A stretch of 64,000 bases of DNA, taken from contig JBANSL010000012.1 in assembly GCA_037127255.1 (NCBI GenBank), forward strand, positions 25,120,615-25,184,614, in the 5' to 3' direction. This document shows, one piece after another, positions 45,394 through 58,415 of this stretch. Position numbers and translations under genes: made by a program. Each line of letters begins with the position of its first letter. Position 1 is the first letter of the stretch. The stretch is from Persicaria tinctoria (taxonomy: Eukaryota; Streptophyta; Magnoliopsida; Caryophyllales; Polygonaceae). Below the pieces are notes generated by a model. That model did no database searches, was not told the origin of the DNA, and saw only the letters and a program-made list of their open reading frames with translations.

Positions 45394-48300
45394 CTAGGAT
45401 GATCTCGCCCTATGATTCCGAGACTGAGCAATGGACTTTAGCTCGTTGTACATCTCGGAACAGGCACCGGCGAAATCAAACAATGACCAAAACAACTCAG
45501 GCAACCGAGTTCTGAGATTCGTCAAGGACTTCTCCCTCACTTGGATACAGTGCTTTCGATATGCCTCTTCTTCTTCTTCCAACCTTTTCTTAGCCATCTC
45601 CACCGCAGCTTCTCGCTCAATGACAGCTTCATCATGGGCGAAGTCTTCAAGCCTATCTGGGTCGACTTCATCTGGGGGTATTCGTCTCTGCGTATACTTG
45701 TTGTACCAGTCTTCATATGCACGGATCTTACGAGAAACATCTTTCCTGGCCTCTTCACACTTTGCTCTCATCTTAAGCTCATCATCTTGCTGTTGCACTA
45801 TAGTGTGGAGAACACCAGCAAAGCTGTAAATAGAACCATTTACATGATCTTCAGGGAGTTTTTCGAGGCAATCAAGCCATGCGGTGAGGAGGGTTTGAAT
45901 GGGAGGGTTTTGGGGCCTTGGTGGGGATGAAACCTTCTCCTTCATGCTGCTTTCAATCGGGATGAGGTTCAGCTTCAACCAGCTGTTGAGGTCTTTAATG
46001 TAACGTTTCTGGTTGCTTACCATCCTCTCGAATTGGGTATGCCACTCCTGAACAATGATCCATAGTTGCTCAGTTTGTTCAAAGTGTTGCTCACTAGTTT
46101 CCTTGACACACTGTGACGTGTCTATGTTTCTCAAGGCACCCGCAATCTTTGATTGTTTGTCGTGATGAGATTGCATATCACTCCACATTTTAGCCAACCT
46201 GCAATCGATATGAGACATCATATCAAGTCAGAGCTTTATTGCCTGAATTACATTCTACAGTAAGAGGCTTTGAGTAATACACTATGATTAAGAAAACAAG
46301 CAACACTAGGGTCTAGCACTCTAGCCCAACCACATCACCAGAAACCACATATGATTGCGTCTATAATGGGTGAGGGTTACTAGAACTTGTCAGAAGCACA
46401 TTGATTACATGATCAGCCTCCTATCTTTGCAAGATCAAACAGAGATGAACGAGTACAATTGAGCCTTCTGTTTCATTGCATATTATAACTCAAAGAGTCA
46501 TTATATTCATCTAATCTAGTTTTATGATCTTTTGACAGTGTCCAACTGTTATCAACCCTAAATGAGTGAATATTTTAGTGAAACTTACTGATACAATGAG
46601 TAGAACGAATATCTTCAACAGATAAGAATTTTCTATTTGTGAACTTGAGCCCTCACAAAACTGAACAGGTTTTCAGCAGGACCAATTCAACATGTGTGCT
46701 ATACATATCAGTTTGCTCAATCTGTTTCCAAAAGGCGAAAACATTTCCCTCCAAGCCTACATATTACATACAATGCAGCAAGCTTATGGTCTTGGAATTA
46801 GGTATTCTATTCGGTAGGTAGAGATTTTATCAATATCCTGATGAAAAACTAGATTTTGAACTACATAAGAATTTCAATGCAACAGAGATACACAAAAGAG
46901 ATCTACAGGCAAACAGAATAAAGCTCAGCATGGAAGGCTGGCTATTCACCTGCCAAAAGAATTCAGAAAATACTGAAAATTATTTATCATGTCTTGGGAA
47001 GGAACTCACCCCTCAACTAGTGCCATAAGTTTTGGATACAGCTGCTCATCGCGTAATCTGTTTATCTCTGCAATAGTTGAATCCAGGGACTGCATATCGA
47101 CAATGTATCTGGTATGCAGATGACTTAGAGATGCCTTTGTTTTCTCCAAAGTTTCAGGGTTAGCACCACGCTTCTTTTGCTTGTTTAACAGGCCTACCTT
47201 CTTTTGGTATTCAAACTTCATCATCTCACCTGCCTATCACACATCAGACAATGATCAAGAATTACATCCTTTTATTCTGCTAATGGTTCATGAAGAAAGT
47301 TTTGATACTGATTCATCAGATTATCTCCCCCTCCATTCTCAATGAAGAGTAAATATGTTCATTCAATTTGCTGAAAGAAGGCTTGGATGCTTCTCAATGA
47401 AGAGTAAATATGATCTTCATTTTAATTTTTCATTAAGTTCACCATTTGCAAAGGGACCCTGAAAATCTTTGACTTCACAGTCATACATGACTAGAACAAA
47501 ATAAACAAATGAGAAATAGCAAAAAAGAACCCCCCCCCCCCCCCCAAGAATGAACACATCAATAACATTGTTTGATTGCTGCATACAGTATTTTCATCAG
47601 TATTACTAAGTTTGTCAGTGAATGGTAAATTTGGACCCAAGGAGAACTCAAATCAACATTAAAACCGTGAACAAGGAAAGTTTTTGTTTGCGGATAGTAA
47701 TTTGCAAGCAAAAGAAGGAACCACTTGCAGAAAAAAGGCACATGAAAAATGTTAAAAGAAACAGGAGACTACCTTTACTTCATCATACAACTTTTTCTCC
47801 CAGGCCAGTAACTTGTCAAGCACAGTTGCATGGGTTTCATTCTCTTCAGAATCAAAGTCATCCTTCTGGTCATCAACATTTTGCAAGCCCCTAAATGATC
47901 TATTCCATGTGATAACTTTCATGACTCTTTCAGAGTGATTTATGTGCCCTGCTCAGTAAAGATATGCATTAGAGTCATCAACATCCATGGAGAATATGAG
48001 TGAAAGCATACTTCTTAAAAAAATAAGAAAAGGTGGCTGAACTCTGCAGTGGTTTTGTGTATTTCGACTATTTTCTAGGAGGGGAATTCTTCCAAAACCT
48101 GAAGTTTAAATTGTTCTCTTGTATTGAACACGTTTGCATTCGTCAGCATTCATGTCAGAATTCATAACTGAACCAAGTGTGCAAAGGATAAAGTGATATG
48201 TATTGCCACCTCATTTTCACACTTGACCCTCCAATCAAGAAAGAAAAAATCAGCATGAAGGATCTTCTATGCAGGCTCATGTATTCTAGCAACAGAATTG

Positions 48301-49891
48301 CCAATAACATCAACATGTACATGCTTGATAAACATATTCACATTAGCAATCCTATGTCAACCCCATCCACAAAAAATAAGCTCACTGAACACATCATAAA
48401 CAGTTGAAGTACCAATCGCAGCAAATGAAATTAATCATACTAAAACACTTGCTAGGCAGTAGCTTATGTTGCAACCATAGAAGCCTTAATTTGGAAAATA
48501 AACCAGAGAACAAATTTAGATTTGCTAACTACTGTCCCTTTAACATATATACCATCAATCATAATCAATGAACAAATTGACAATTAATGTAAACAAGCTA
48601 GTTAATTCATCAAGCATCGATTGCTCCGACACTTCTGCAACAACAAAAATGGTATGTCCACTCCAAACTTGCCAATGCTCATTCCTTTATCAACTTCAGA
48701 ATCACAAATCAACTAACCAAACAACCTCAGCAGAATTTATGCAAGCAAATCCACATCTATACACAACAGCAATGCATCTTATGAAATACTGGGGGAAAAA
48801 AGGATACAGATGAAGCAAGTACCGCAGTTGTTAGCAGTACTGGAGTGGTAATGCAACTTAGTGGCCTCAAGCATCTTTGAGACCTCATTTGCAATCTCTG
48901 AAGCCCTCAAGAAATAGTCATCCAGCTCGTTGAAGATCTGAACCAAACTCAAATTCTTCCCCGGCCTCTTAGCCTCCACAGGACCACCTGGTCCCGGTCC
49001 CGCACCCATCTGCTTTCCCCGTCGTACAATCCTCCCACCACCACCACCACCAGCCGGCGCATCCCCAGCCTCATGAAGCTTCTCCACCACCTTCTCGGCC
49101 ACCTTGGGAGGCAGAACCTCCATGTTCCTACCACCGGAGGCAGAAGAATCTACGTCAGCTCTTTTAGAGCTTTCTTCGAACACCTTGCGCTCGATTTCAT
49201 CTCTTTCTCTGTTCACTTCCCCCGGAGCCCTCAGGCTTCCCCCCGGGATATCGTAATTGAAGAAGAAATCGTAAGACGAATTCCCCGGCGGCGGAGACGG
49301 TACAGCTTGATTGCTAATCGCCGTCGTCGTCATGGGCGGCGGAGGTGTTGGAGGAGGACGAATCCTATCCTCCTCCTCCACAGCCCTAACCCCAGCCCTT
49401 CTTCTCCCACTACTCCTCTTCAAATTATGAACCTTGCTCTCAAGTCCATCCTCCTCGTCGTCGTCGTCCTCCTCTTCCTCATCCCCCTCTTCCATAATCG
49501 TCTCCGATCGGTTAGGAATAACTTTCGAAACAACAAATTCGGGCATGGATTGAGCGCGCTGGAGCGGAGCAGGCGGCTGGACGGCCATGTCAGCGGGAAT
49601 GGGAGGAGGTGGAGGCGGTAACGTACCAAAGGAAGGCGGTTCCAGAGGAAGAGAGGGGGAGGATGACGAAGGGGCGGAGGAGGAGTGAGAGAGGTGAGCG
49701 TGGGGGAACAGCGACTCACCGGAGGCGAAATCGCTGAGGGCGGCTCCGGTGTTCTTGATGGAGACGGCGTAGGAGGAGTGGGCGGCGGCGAAGGCGTTGC
49801 GGGCGGCGACGGCGTCCTTCATGTGCTGCCTTCGATCCTTGCAGCGGGAGACCGCCTCCTCGTTCTCGATCTTCGATTGGCTGCACCCCAT
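45394..49891 (-). CDS. DUF630/DUF632 plant protein (NRG2/APSR1-like)
   Basis: Four exons read leftward: 49891-48823, 47948-47773, 47233-47010 and 46198-45394. They join in frame to 757 codons with GT/AG ends. The N-terminus [20 protein letters not shown] is the DUF630 start and carries a Gly2 myristoylation signal, so membrane attachment is likely. It is followed by Pro- and acid-rich low-complexity sequence (about residues 60-280). DUF632 begins at [14 protein letters not shown] in exon 1 and continues through [36 protein letters not shown] and a coiled-coil-like last exon. Family members in Arabidopsis and rice affect nitrate response, root growth under low phosphate, or leaf rolling. Which role applies here cannot be told. 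An upstream ATG at 49918 is in frame, but MGC is the conserved start. Confidence 0.93.
47531..47546 (+). repeat. Poly(C) tract in intron 2 of the DUF632 gene
   Basis: About 16 C residues on the plus strand, poly(G) in the transcript. Confidence 0.85.
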
Positions 49892-50651
49892 AGCTCTTTG
49901 TGATTGATCCTGATTCAAGAGTGGAAGATCAGAGGGGGTAGTTGAGAATTTCAGATTGAATCTGATACATTCAGAAATCTGGAATCTGATTCAGTCTCTC
50001 GATGTAGGGAAGTAGAAAAACACACAAACACACACTCCGCAGAGAGATTGAGAAAGAGAGGTTTGCTTGGTGCGTTGTGTAGACGGGAGTTGCTTTCCAG
50101 CTGTTTTGCTTTTGAAGCGTCTTTGGTAATGTTTCCGCAATGAACGACGTCGTTGGCGCTAAATTAGCAAAGTGTTTTAACGTTTAAATAAGGCTCAGTT
50201 TAAGTTTTGATTCCTTTCTCTCTCTCCCTTTTTTTTTTTTTTTTTTTTTTTGAATCCGAACCTTTTATGCTTTCCTAATCTTTCATACAGTATTTTTAAT
50301 TCCATTTTAGTCATTACAATAAGGGAAATTTTCGTAGTATCCATCAATGAAATTCTAAAAAATTCACTTATGATAAGATTATCACTGCATTACTTAAAAG
50401 ATTATTATGATGTGGACTGATATTCAAGCCAAATAAGTAGAGTTTTAAATATTTAATAACGATTTTTCTAATATATATCCCACAAGGTCACAACCATAGG
50501 ATTAAAATTTCCAATTGAAAAAGATTATCTAAATTTAAATTATTTTATTTGTTTAATATTGTGTTATTAAGATGGCTTCTTTATTCGGTAGAAAATCTTC
50601 CTTATTTGGGCTTATTAACCTAGGTTTTAGAAAGATCGATTTAATAATATA
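49892..50651 (-). promoter_or_regulatory. 5' leader and upstream region of the DUF632 gene
   Basis: The 150 bp before the start codon, read on the minus strand, are rich in CT repeats, a common feature of plant leaders. A T run of about 22 bases (50230-50251, A run in the gene's sense) and CT repeats lie upstream. No clear TATA box. A Helitron ends the region at 50652. Confidence 0.4.
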
Positions 50652-51311
50652 CTAGTCTTATGTCCCGCACGCTTGTGCGGTCGTCTCACGAAAAAATGAC
50701 AAAGTTATAAGATTTTAACGTTATGGTATTTTAATCAGTAATTTTTATTGAAGATACAACGTACCAACCAATTTTTGAACTTATATATATAAGCTAAATA
50801 ATTGTAAAATTTAGGTTAGGGTTGATCATGAATGTACCCATGTATTGTGTGATTTAGGATCGATCATGAACTGTTAGCATATTTGCATTTAATATTTATT
50901 TATTGTGATAAGATTTTATTATTTTATAGATAATCAATTAATAATAAATCTTATCATTAGATATAATGAATTATCGTTACTAATCTAAATGACTAAAGAT
51001 AAAAATAATTGAAGAAAAAATATTTATAAAATAATTTTAGTAAAAATGATAGATTTTGTAACCACTTAAGATATGATGTTGAATATTTATATTAAAAATT
51101 AAATTTAATCTTCAATTAAAATAGACACATAGGATGACACATATATAAATAGATAATGTAATCGTCTGACGTGGCTTAAATATACTGAATCGTCATTAAT
51201 TGACGTGTCAAAGACCCGGGTCAAATTGCACCAGAATACGACACGTAAGCGAATCGCATCAGAACCCGCCACATAGGATTTCCAGCCTCTGTTTTAGTAT
51301 TATATATTGAT
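50652..51311 (-). mobile_element. Small non-autonomous Helitron
   Basis: The minus strand begins TCAATATATAATACTAAAAC at 51311 and ends with the hairpin CCGCACAAGCGTGCGG, a 9-base spacer and CTAG at 50652. Plus-strand flanks are A (50651) and T (51312), as expected for insertion between A and T. No protein is encoded. About 55-60 bp before the 5' tip it shares CATTAATTGACGTG and the CGCCACATAGGA block with the copies at 37027 and 52032. Confidence 0.88.
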
Positions 51312-51536
51312 TAGTTATGCCTTCCTAATTTTCCATACATGTTTGGTTTTGCTCTGTATAATCAGTGCATATCTTCTGTCCCAAAATCCCTTCCCATGAC
51401 CCCGTCTCACAAAAATATTTCATCCTTAAATTAATATTAACAAAATTTTAAAAAATATATTTAGCATCTGCATGATTATTATAACCTATTTGGGAAAAAA
51501 AATCTAAAAAAATCAACTTATAGAAATTAGAAAAAA

Positions 51537-51969
51537 TCTATATACATATACTAAAACCGATGCATTGGTACCTGCGTGGCGGCATGTGAGTGAATTTGCC
51601 TACGTGGCAGCGCGTGAGTGCGTCTCACAGAACTTTCTCCCGTCAAAAAGGAAATCTAATAAAAATAATTTTTTTATTTTACCATTAACACATATAATTG
51701 GATAGATGGAATATCTTATAAAAGAGTAAATATTATATAAGGAAAAAGCTATATCAATATAATTAAACATAATAGTAGTAATAATAAAAATAATTAATGT
51801 GAATTTTATTTATATTTTGAGAGAATCTAATTAAAAGATATCTAGATTAGTAGATTATATATAACCTGTCGAACTAATTTTATTTATATTTATATCATTT
51901 TTTGGAGGAAAAAATAATTTAGATTTAGATTTAACGCACTCCCCGTACACGGGACGGGATCTACACTAG
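51537..51969 (+). mobile_element. Small non-autonomous Helitron, opposite orientation
   Basis: Starts TCTATATACATATACTAAAA after an A (51536), ends with the hairpin CCCGTACACGGG (51942-51953), a spacer and CTAG (51966-51969), followed by T. At 433 bp it has no coding capacity. Confidence 0.8.
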
Positions 51970-52031
51970 TTATATAGTAAAATAACATCTTTCTATAACT
52001 TTTAAAAATCTCGCTATCTCTATTATTATAA

Positions 52032-52871
52032 CTAGTTTTACCGCCCGCGATCTTCGCGGTTTTTTTATACGGAGTACAACTTTTATTATTCATACACAAA
52101 CGGGGTATGATCATAAAAATTATATAAAATATTATTTTTTAACCTTATAATTTTCTACTTATTATCAATTTACTATTAGTGATAATTTTTTTGAACTACT
52201 AACTTTATTCGCTAAAATATTATAAAATACATATTTTCTCTTGCTCCACTATATATATATATATGAATAGTTAATGGTAAAATTTAATCTATAGGTCGGA
52301 TTAAGAGCATTTAATTTCAAATTTGTATTGTGTAATTTCGTTATTCTTTTCCTAATTTTTTCATAAAAAAAATTATTTTATTGCTAAACAAAGCATTATA
52401 CTAATGGATCTAATATTTTTATGTGATGATGTGAATTCACAATAGATTATAGTTTACTAATATTGCTACTGATGAAAAAAAACGTGGAGAGCTAGATCGG
52501 ATTTGATCAACAATAATAGTTTACTAATATTTGCTATTGATGAAAAAAACGTGGAGAGCTAGATCGGATTTGATCAACAATAAATTAGATAAAATATATT
52601 TAAAATACCATAGGTGAAACGATAAGATTTGTAAGATATGAGTTTGAATATTTAAAATAAAATTTTAATTTAATCATTAATTAAAAGGGACACATGACAC
52701 ATGTATAAATAGATAAGGTTATCGTCTAATATGGCTTAAATTTATTGGATCCTCATTAATTGACGTGGCGAAAAACCCAGCCAGAATGCACCATCAAACG
52801 ACATGTGAGCAAATCGTACTAGAGCTCGCCACATAGGATTTCCAGGCCTCTGTTTTAGTATTATATATTGA
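52032..52871 (-). mobile_element. Small non-autonomous Helitron
   Basis: The minus-strand start is TCAATATATAATACTAAAAC at 52871, identical to the copy ending at 51311. The 3' end has hairpin CCGCGAAGATCGCGG and CTAG at 52032. Flanks are A (52031) and T (52872). An internal tandem duplication of about 74 bp (CGTGGAGAGCTAGATCGG at 52482 and 52549) is private to this copy. Confidence 0.88.
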
Positions 52872-54119
52872 TTTTTATAAGTTGATCTTTTTTAGATTTT
52901 TTCTTCCAAATATGTTATAATAATCATCTAAATGCTAAATATATTTTTTTTTTAAATTTAATATTAATTTAAGGGTGAAATATTTTTGTCGGACGGAGTC
53001 GTGGGGCCGGGTTTTAGGGCAGAAGATACAGTACTTGTGCTAAGATTATCATTATTATGGCTTGTATGCGAGCCGATTATTGATTGTTCATATTCAACTC
53101 GTTTAAACTTGAGTCGACATTGAACTGACTCTAAATTTGGACTCAAATTTTAAAATATGTTCATACTCAGTTCGTTTAGTAAATAAACGGGCTCAAAATG
53201 AGTTTTTTTTTTTTGGAGAATGGAACAACTTTACTTCCTCATTGCATAGTAACTTGAGGGGAATTTAACAAATTAATTTTCACAAAATTTGAGCTATTCT
53301 AGATCAAGTCGAGCCAAACCTTAACTTGAATGGAACTTAAAAACAAGCTCATATTTGACTCGCTTAGTAAATAAATGACTTCAAATCGATCTTTTTTCGA
53401 GTAAACTTAACTCGAGCTTAAGCTATTTAACTCATATGATAACCATAATTATCATGTGAAAATATTTAGATTTTAGAGTTGAGGATTGTCGTGCAAAAAA
53501 TAAATCAATACTCGTGTTCATACATTAAGCATTGTCATCAATGTACAAAATTCGTATTAAAAGTTTAGTATCTTGCTAGATAAAGTCGTTCAATTCGGTT
53601 GTAAGATGTACTTCAAACAAAAAAAATACCCATAGAAAATATGCCAAAAGTGTCGTTTCATGTGCATGGAGACTTGCAAAGTCCTTCACAATTTGAGAAA
53701 ATCATGCATTAACAAACCAAATACCAATAACGTTATTGCAAAAGAGTCATAAAGTTAGCTAGTAATCTAGCGATGTATGTAAAACAAACAAAAGAAATTT
53801 TTAAAAAGGTGTGGAATTAGACAATGCAAATTCGTATTCTCTGATTTCTCATTTGACAAGGACAATACGAGAACGAACCAATTTTGAGCTAGGAATTGAA
53901 AAATAGGTATGTTAGGTTATATTATATACATACTTGTTTTTATATTAAATAATCGAGTGGGATAAAGGGTGGTTAAGTGAGTCAAGTAATGTGTCAGACG
54001 ATGGGTCGTGTAATGGATGACCACTCGTTTCACCTGATCTCTCATTCTGTTTTTTTTTCATTTTTTGATTTTTCATCTGTATAATCGGGTCGGGTAGATC
54101 GAGTGAGTCAGTCACCCAT
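52872..54119. other. AT-rich gap, probable old inverted-repeat element inside
   Basis: The segment 53043-53453 has loosely complementary ends (GATTATCATTATTATGGC and, inverted, GATAATTATGGTTATC) and internal words such as CTCGTTTAAACTTGAG and GAGTAAACTTAACTCG. This looks like a decayed non-autonomous DNA transposon. The rest shows no gene. Confidence 0.4.
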
Positions 54120-54129
54120 GGTTGATTTC

Positions 54130-54502
54130 CAGGTCTAGTGATGCCTCAATGTATGTAATGGTTTCGGGCCTTGATGGACAAAGCCTTGGCCCTTCGTTTT
54201 GGGATTGGTGGTTGTGAGAGGGTTAGGTTTGTTAAGAATCAAGATTGAAAAGGATAGTATGGCTTTCATCAATTATATGAGAGGGTCTTAGCCGTTAGCA
54301 ATGCCCTCATGAGATCAAGATGGTGATCACAGAGGCCCTCTTGTCGCGCCAAGGTTTCAAATTGGTGTCTTGCGTCAATATCTTATATGAAATCAATAAG
54401 GTGGCAGACAAAGTGGCACATTTTCGTTTTTCGCTCTTTGGGGTCTCACTTGTTGCACAATCAAAGTTCAGTGCTCTCGTTTGTAAAGACGCTATTGGGT
54501 AG
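54130..54502 (+). pseudogene. LINE RNase H remnant
   Basis: Shattered frames give KALALRFGI followed by NKVADKVAHF and ending LVCKDAIG before TAG at 54500-54502. This parallels the RNase H C-terminus of the other two LINE families (VADKVAHL ... LICKDAVG and LIRKNALV). No tail or TSD was found. Confidence 0.65.
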
Positions 54503-54813
54503 GGTTTGGATTCGGTGCACTATTGCACCCTCAAGTTAGTTTTCCTCTCACAAATTAAAATTTTAGGAAAAAAGTAATTAATTAGATTGATATAAACTCT
54601 ACAGGAGGGGGACAATCTTTACCATCGAATTATCTTTTGATGGTTAAGATTTCTTTAACTTTACGAGTACCTGAGGGGATTCCATTCCATTGGTCGGGTA
54701 GTAGATCAATATAGTCTAACATCATTCAAATTATTTCCTCATTAAAAAAGAAAAGAAAAAAAGAGACTTGTTTTCTCACACTCTTATTATTGATTTCAAT
54801 CTCCTACTTTCCC

Positions 54814-56390
54814 CTCGGACTGCGGAAATCTAAAGAAATGAATGAAGCTCTCCAGATGAAACTTCTATGGAAAATCCTGGCTGAATCGAACAAAACGTGG
54901 GTGAAAATAGTAACGCATAAATATCTAGGTGCAACCGACATTTTGCACTACCGTGGGAGGAGTGGCTCATCATGGCAATGGGCTAAGCTTACCCCCATCA
55001 TAGGAAAGTTCAAGTCTGGACTTATATGGTCCATTGGAAACGGTAAAACAATAAACTTCTGGTCGGACAACTGGTTGTCTACTTCCCCCATCACTACCAT
55101 GTTTAACTGCCCGAACTCTTATGAAGCAAACGAGTTTGTTAGTGATTACATTCTGGGTGGTCGCTGGTGGACGGAAGAACTTAACGAAAAATTACCTCAA
55201 TCCATTATAAAGGATATTCTGGACATTCCATTGTTCGTCAACTACATTGAAGTTCGTTTATATTGGTGGCCTGATAAAAAAAGGATGGTTCACAACGTCA
55301 AGTGCTTACAAGTTAGCGTCTTCGCAAAGCTCCTTGAGTGTTGACACTAACGCGTGGATTTGGAAGCTCGACACTCCTCCCAAAGTCAAGAATTTCTTAT
55401 GGAAAATTTCCCAGAACGGTCTCCCTACTGCGGCTCGCCTAAATCAACGTGGTGTTGGTGTGCCGTCAACTTGCTGCTTGTGTAATTAATAACGCAATTG
55501 AAGATGACACCCACCTTTTAATCGAATGTCCGTATTTGAGCCTACTTCATTCCCTCTCGTCTTACAATCGATTGAAGATAACCACCCTCATTGCTCAATC
55601 ACGCGAAATAAAGCCTATCTTTGAGTTCATAGGTTCTACTTTCTCAAAAACCGATAAGGAAAGTCTAGCTTTTTCATGGTGGACAGTATGGTCCTATAGG
55701 AACCAACATATATTCAAACAAGTGCCAATCCCTACTATCAATGCAATAAGGCACATTATTAATACTCACATTACAAATTGGAAGAAAACTGCTTGGTTTG
55801 AGGAGGATCTTAATACGCCATCTCCCTCTGCTCGCACTTCTAATCAACATGGTAAACACAAAATCAAAAAATCGATCTCTTGGCGCAAACCTCCAACAGG
55901 TACTTTCAAATTCAACTTTGAGGATCTACCCTTGCAAACGAACAAAGCTCATCTGGAACAATTATTCGGGACTGGAATGGAAAACCTATACACATTGGCT
56001 ACCAAATTCTAGGTAGTCAAACCCCTCTCAAAGCTGAAGCGTTAGCCTTGAAACAAGGCATTACGGAAATCTTGCGGCTACGCCTCAACAAAATACATAT
56101 TGAAGGAGACTCTCTAATCATAATTAACCACATGTTGGGCAAATAATCCTGTCCCTGAGAAATTGAAATGATTATGAGTGATATTAAAATCCTACTATCG
56201 ACTGTGAAAGAAATTTCCTTCTTTCACGTGCCTCGATTAGGCAATAGAGTGGCTGATAAGGTTGCACACCTTTGCCACTCTGCCCGAGGCGTCGATATCT
56301 CAAACAACTTTGGTCTTGTTGACCTCATTCGTAAGAATGCTCTCGTATAGAGTTCCTCTCACCCGAATTATTTCCTAATCAAAAAAAAAA
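54814..56390 (+). mobile_element. 5'-truncated L1-type LINE
   Basis: AATCTCCTACTTTCCC at 54798-54813 and AATCACCTACTTTCCC at 56391-56406 differ at one base and bracket the copy, which ends with GAATTATTTCCTAATC plus an A run. It retains only the 3' third of ORF2. It starts in the region after RT (MNEALQMKLLWKIL), continues through zf-RVT (WIWKLDTPPKVKNFLWK) and ends with RNase H (VADKVAHL, stop 56348-56350). Frames change near 55275 and 55940, and stops occur near 55488 and 56144. It is closely related to the minus-strand LINE at 1561-8146. Confidence 0.9.
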
Positions 56391-56511
56391 AATCACCTAC
56401 TTTCCCTGATGCTTCTCTTGTCTTGATTTTGACATATGAATTGTTTTAGACGGATTTTTTGGGTTGGTTTTGATTTTTTTTTTGTCATATGTTTCACGAT
56501 GGTATATTTCC

Positions 56512-56998
56512 ATTTTTTTTTATTGGGAAATAATTCGAGACCGAACAAGCCCGGACCTCGAGAGGCCGACAAAGTCGGCAGACGGCAAGCCGTATAAAAT
56601 ACAACATAGAAACAGGAAAAAAAGGTGCAGTACAAGAGGAGGGAGACACGCAAATGCAGTCGAACAAGCGAATTAAGCCCACCAGGCTGGAGACAAGGTA
56701 GACAGGAGCCGATGCCAAGCACCACCAAGAAGTGACACCACTGGCCAGCGGTACAACAAGAGTCATGTGGGCAGTGAAGACGAACCTCCAAGGAAATTTC
56801 CGTAATGCGGAGTCGCCTCGATACACACTACCTCGACCCTAGCCAGACCCGACATCGGTCGACAGAGCTCCAACTCAGACGAAGAACGCCACGAACAACC
56901 AGACTCACAATCGAGAACCACCACAGTACGACGCACCAAAAGACCCTTTCGGGATTTAAGTGAACCCCTCTCGAGATCCAAAATGACTCAATTTGGGG
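56512..56998 (-). mobile_element. LINE-related non-autonomous retroposon, copy B
   Basis: Same orientation and 3' part as 20092-20630: T run at the left, then on the minus strand GAATTATTTCCCAAT before the tail, and a shared segment of about 90 bp with GGCCGACAAAGTCGGCAGAC. Beyond that the two copies diverge strongly. No TSD was found. Open frames in it are chance products of its skewed composition. Confidence 0.6.
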
Positions 56999-57559
56999 GC
57001 ATTTTCGTCTTTTACTTTTAAGTTGAATTTAAAGAAAAATGGGAGGATGAGTGGTTATTTGCAGTCAATTTGTTATAAGTGGTGGTTAAGTGAATTTTTT
57101 TTAATAAAGGGTGGTTAATTGAAAATAAGGAAGAATAAAGGGTGTTTTATGCATTTTCGCCTTTTTTATTTGTGGAAGAACGACGTCGCTTTATCGTCAC
57201 ATGGTGAGTCAGTGAGTGGTGATGTCCATTGACGCCTGCTTTTTGCATGGTTGTATCTTGTATGTATTGCATGGCTGGACAATGTACCTTAATTGAAATA
57301 AACTAACTAATGATTTTAGCTATTGGATTTAAGCATTTAATTATAGGGATTTTTCCCGATAAATATTTGTTTATCCTAGGTTTGAAAAGTTAAATTAAAC
57401 ATGTTTAATTATAATCTAAAACATTCAAATTTTATAGTAATTTCAAATGGAGTTAATTTTCTCCAATTCCCCCTTTTAGAAGCTAAAAAAAAAGATGCAA
57501 GGCATATTGAAAAGTAATTTAGCTTAAAAAAACCTTTTTGTTATCTGTACAACGGTATA
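56999..57559. other. AT-rich gap
   Basis: Short near-repeats of AAAGGGTGGTTAA(G/T)TGAA at 57070-57140 are the only structure noticed. No gene. Confidence 0.45.
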
Positions 57560-57567
57560 TCGCCATC

Positions 57568-58238
57568 TAGACATGGACAAATGCGGGCCGGCCCGTCCGG
57601 CCCGTCCTACCCACCCGCTTTGTTAGACAGGCTTGGGTAGAGGGAAAAGCCCAAGCGGGCCGCTAAGCCCGGTCCGCGCCCGCAGCGGATATGGGATTGG
57701 GTAAACCAATCTAACCGTTAGCGGCCCGTAACGGGTACCCGCCGTTTTTTTATTAAAATTAATATATATGTATATATATATGTAATATATAATCTTAATT
57801 ATTCTTTAAAAAAACAGTAATTATGTATAATATTAAAGTAAATAACTATATATATAATGTTAAAAACAGTAACTATACAATGTTAAAAAAACAGTAACTA
57901 TATATAATGTTAAAAAAAACAATAAGTACATGTATAGTATACATATATTAAAGTAACTATAAAAAAACAGAAACTATAAATAATATTAATTATTCATTTT
58001 AATATATATATATATATATTAAAATTTATTACAATAGGCTTAGTATAGCTTTAATAATAAAAATTGATTAGGTTTGCGGGTACCCGTGGGCTACCCGCAT
58101 CCGCATTTGCGGACGGACTTGGACACGACTTCCAACCCGTTTAGCGGGCTTAGCCCGGCCCGCGCCCGCAACAACGGGACAAAATCTTGGGTAAAGCCCG
58201 TCCCAAGCCCGGCTCGCGCCCGCGTTTGCCCGGGTCTA
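57568..58238. mobile_element. hAT-type MITE with GC-rich ends
   Basis: TCGCCATC flanks both ends (57560-57567 and 58239-58246), the 8-bp duplication of hAT elements. Terminal repeats are TAGACATGGACAAATGCGGG and TAGACCCGGGCAAACGCGGG. The outer 150 bp on each side are rich in CCCGGCCCG words and pair with each other. The interior is AT-rich. No transposase. Confidence 0.92.
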
Positions 58239-58246
58239 TCGCCATC

Positions 58247-58336
58247 GGCACGGTGCCGATGGCATCTTCGGATGCAAGTGCCGGACTCCCAAGTCGGCAT
58301 CCTCGGATGCAGGTGTCGAGCTCCCGAATCGGCATC
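58247..58336 (+). repeat. 36-bp minisatellite, about 2.3 copies
   Basis: The unit begins GGCATC(T/C)TCGGATGCA(A/G)GTG and repeats at about 58261, 58297 and 58333. It lies between the hAT MITE and the first exon of the transposase pseudogene. Confidence 0.75.
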
Positions 58337-58415
58337 CAATGCTCGAGGTAAGTTCGAAAGCCTATTTATAGAAGCGATGCCCTGGTTCAACTACAATGTT
58401 TTCGATTCAAAATCC

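Noticed and set aside
49073..49903. Plus-strand frames of 182 and 72 codons
   Set aside because: They are antisense shadows of exon 1 of the DUF630/DUF632 gene.
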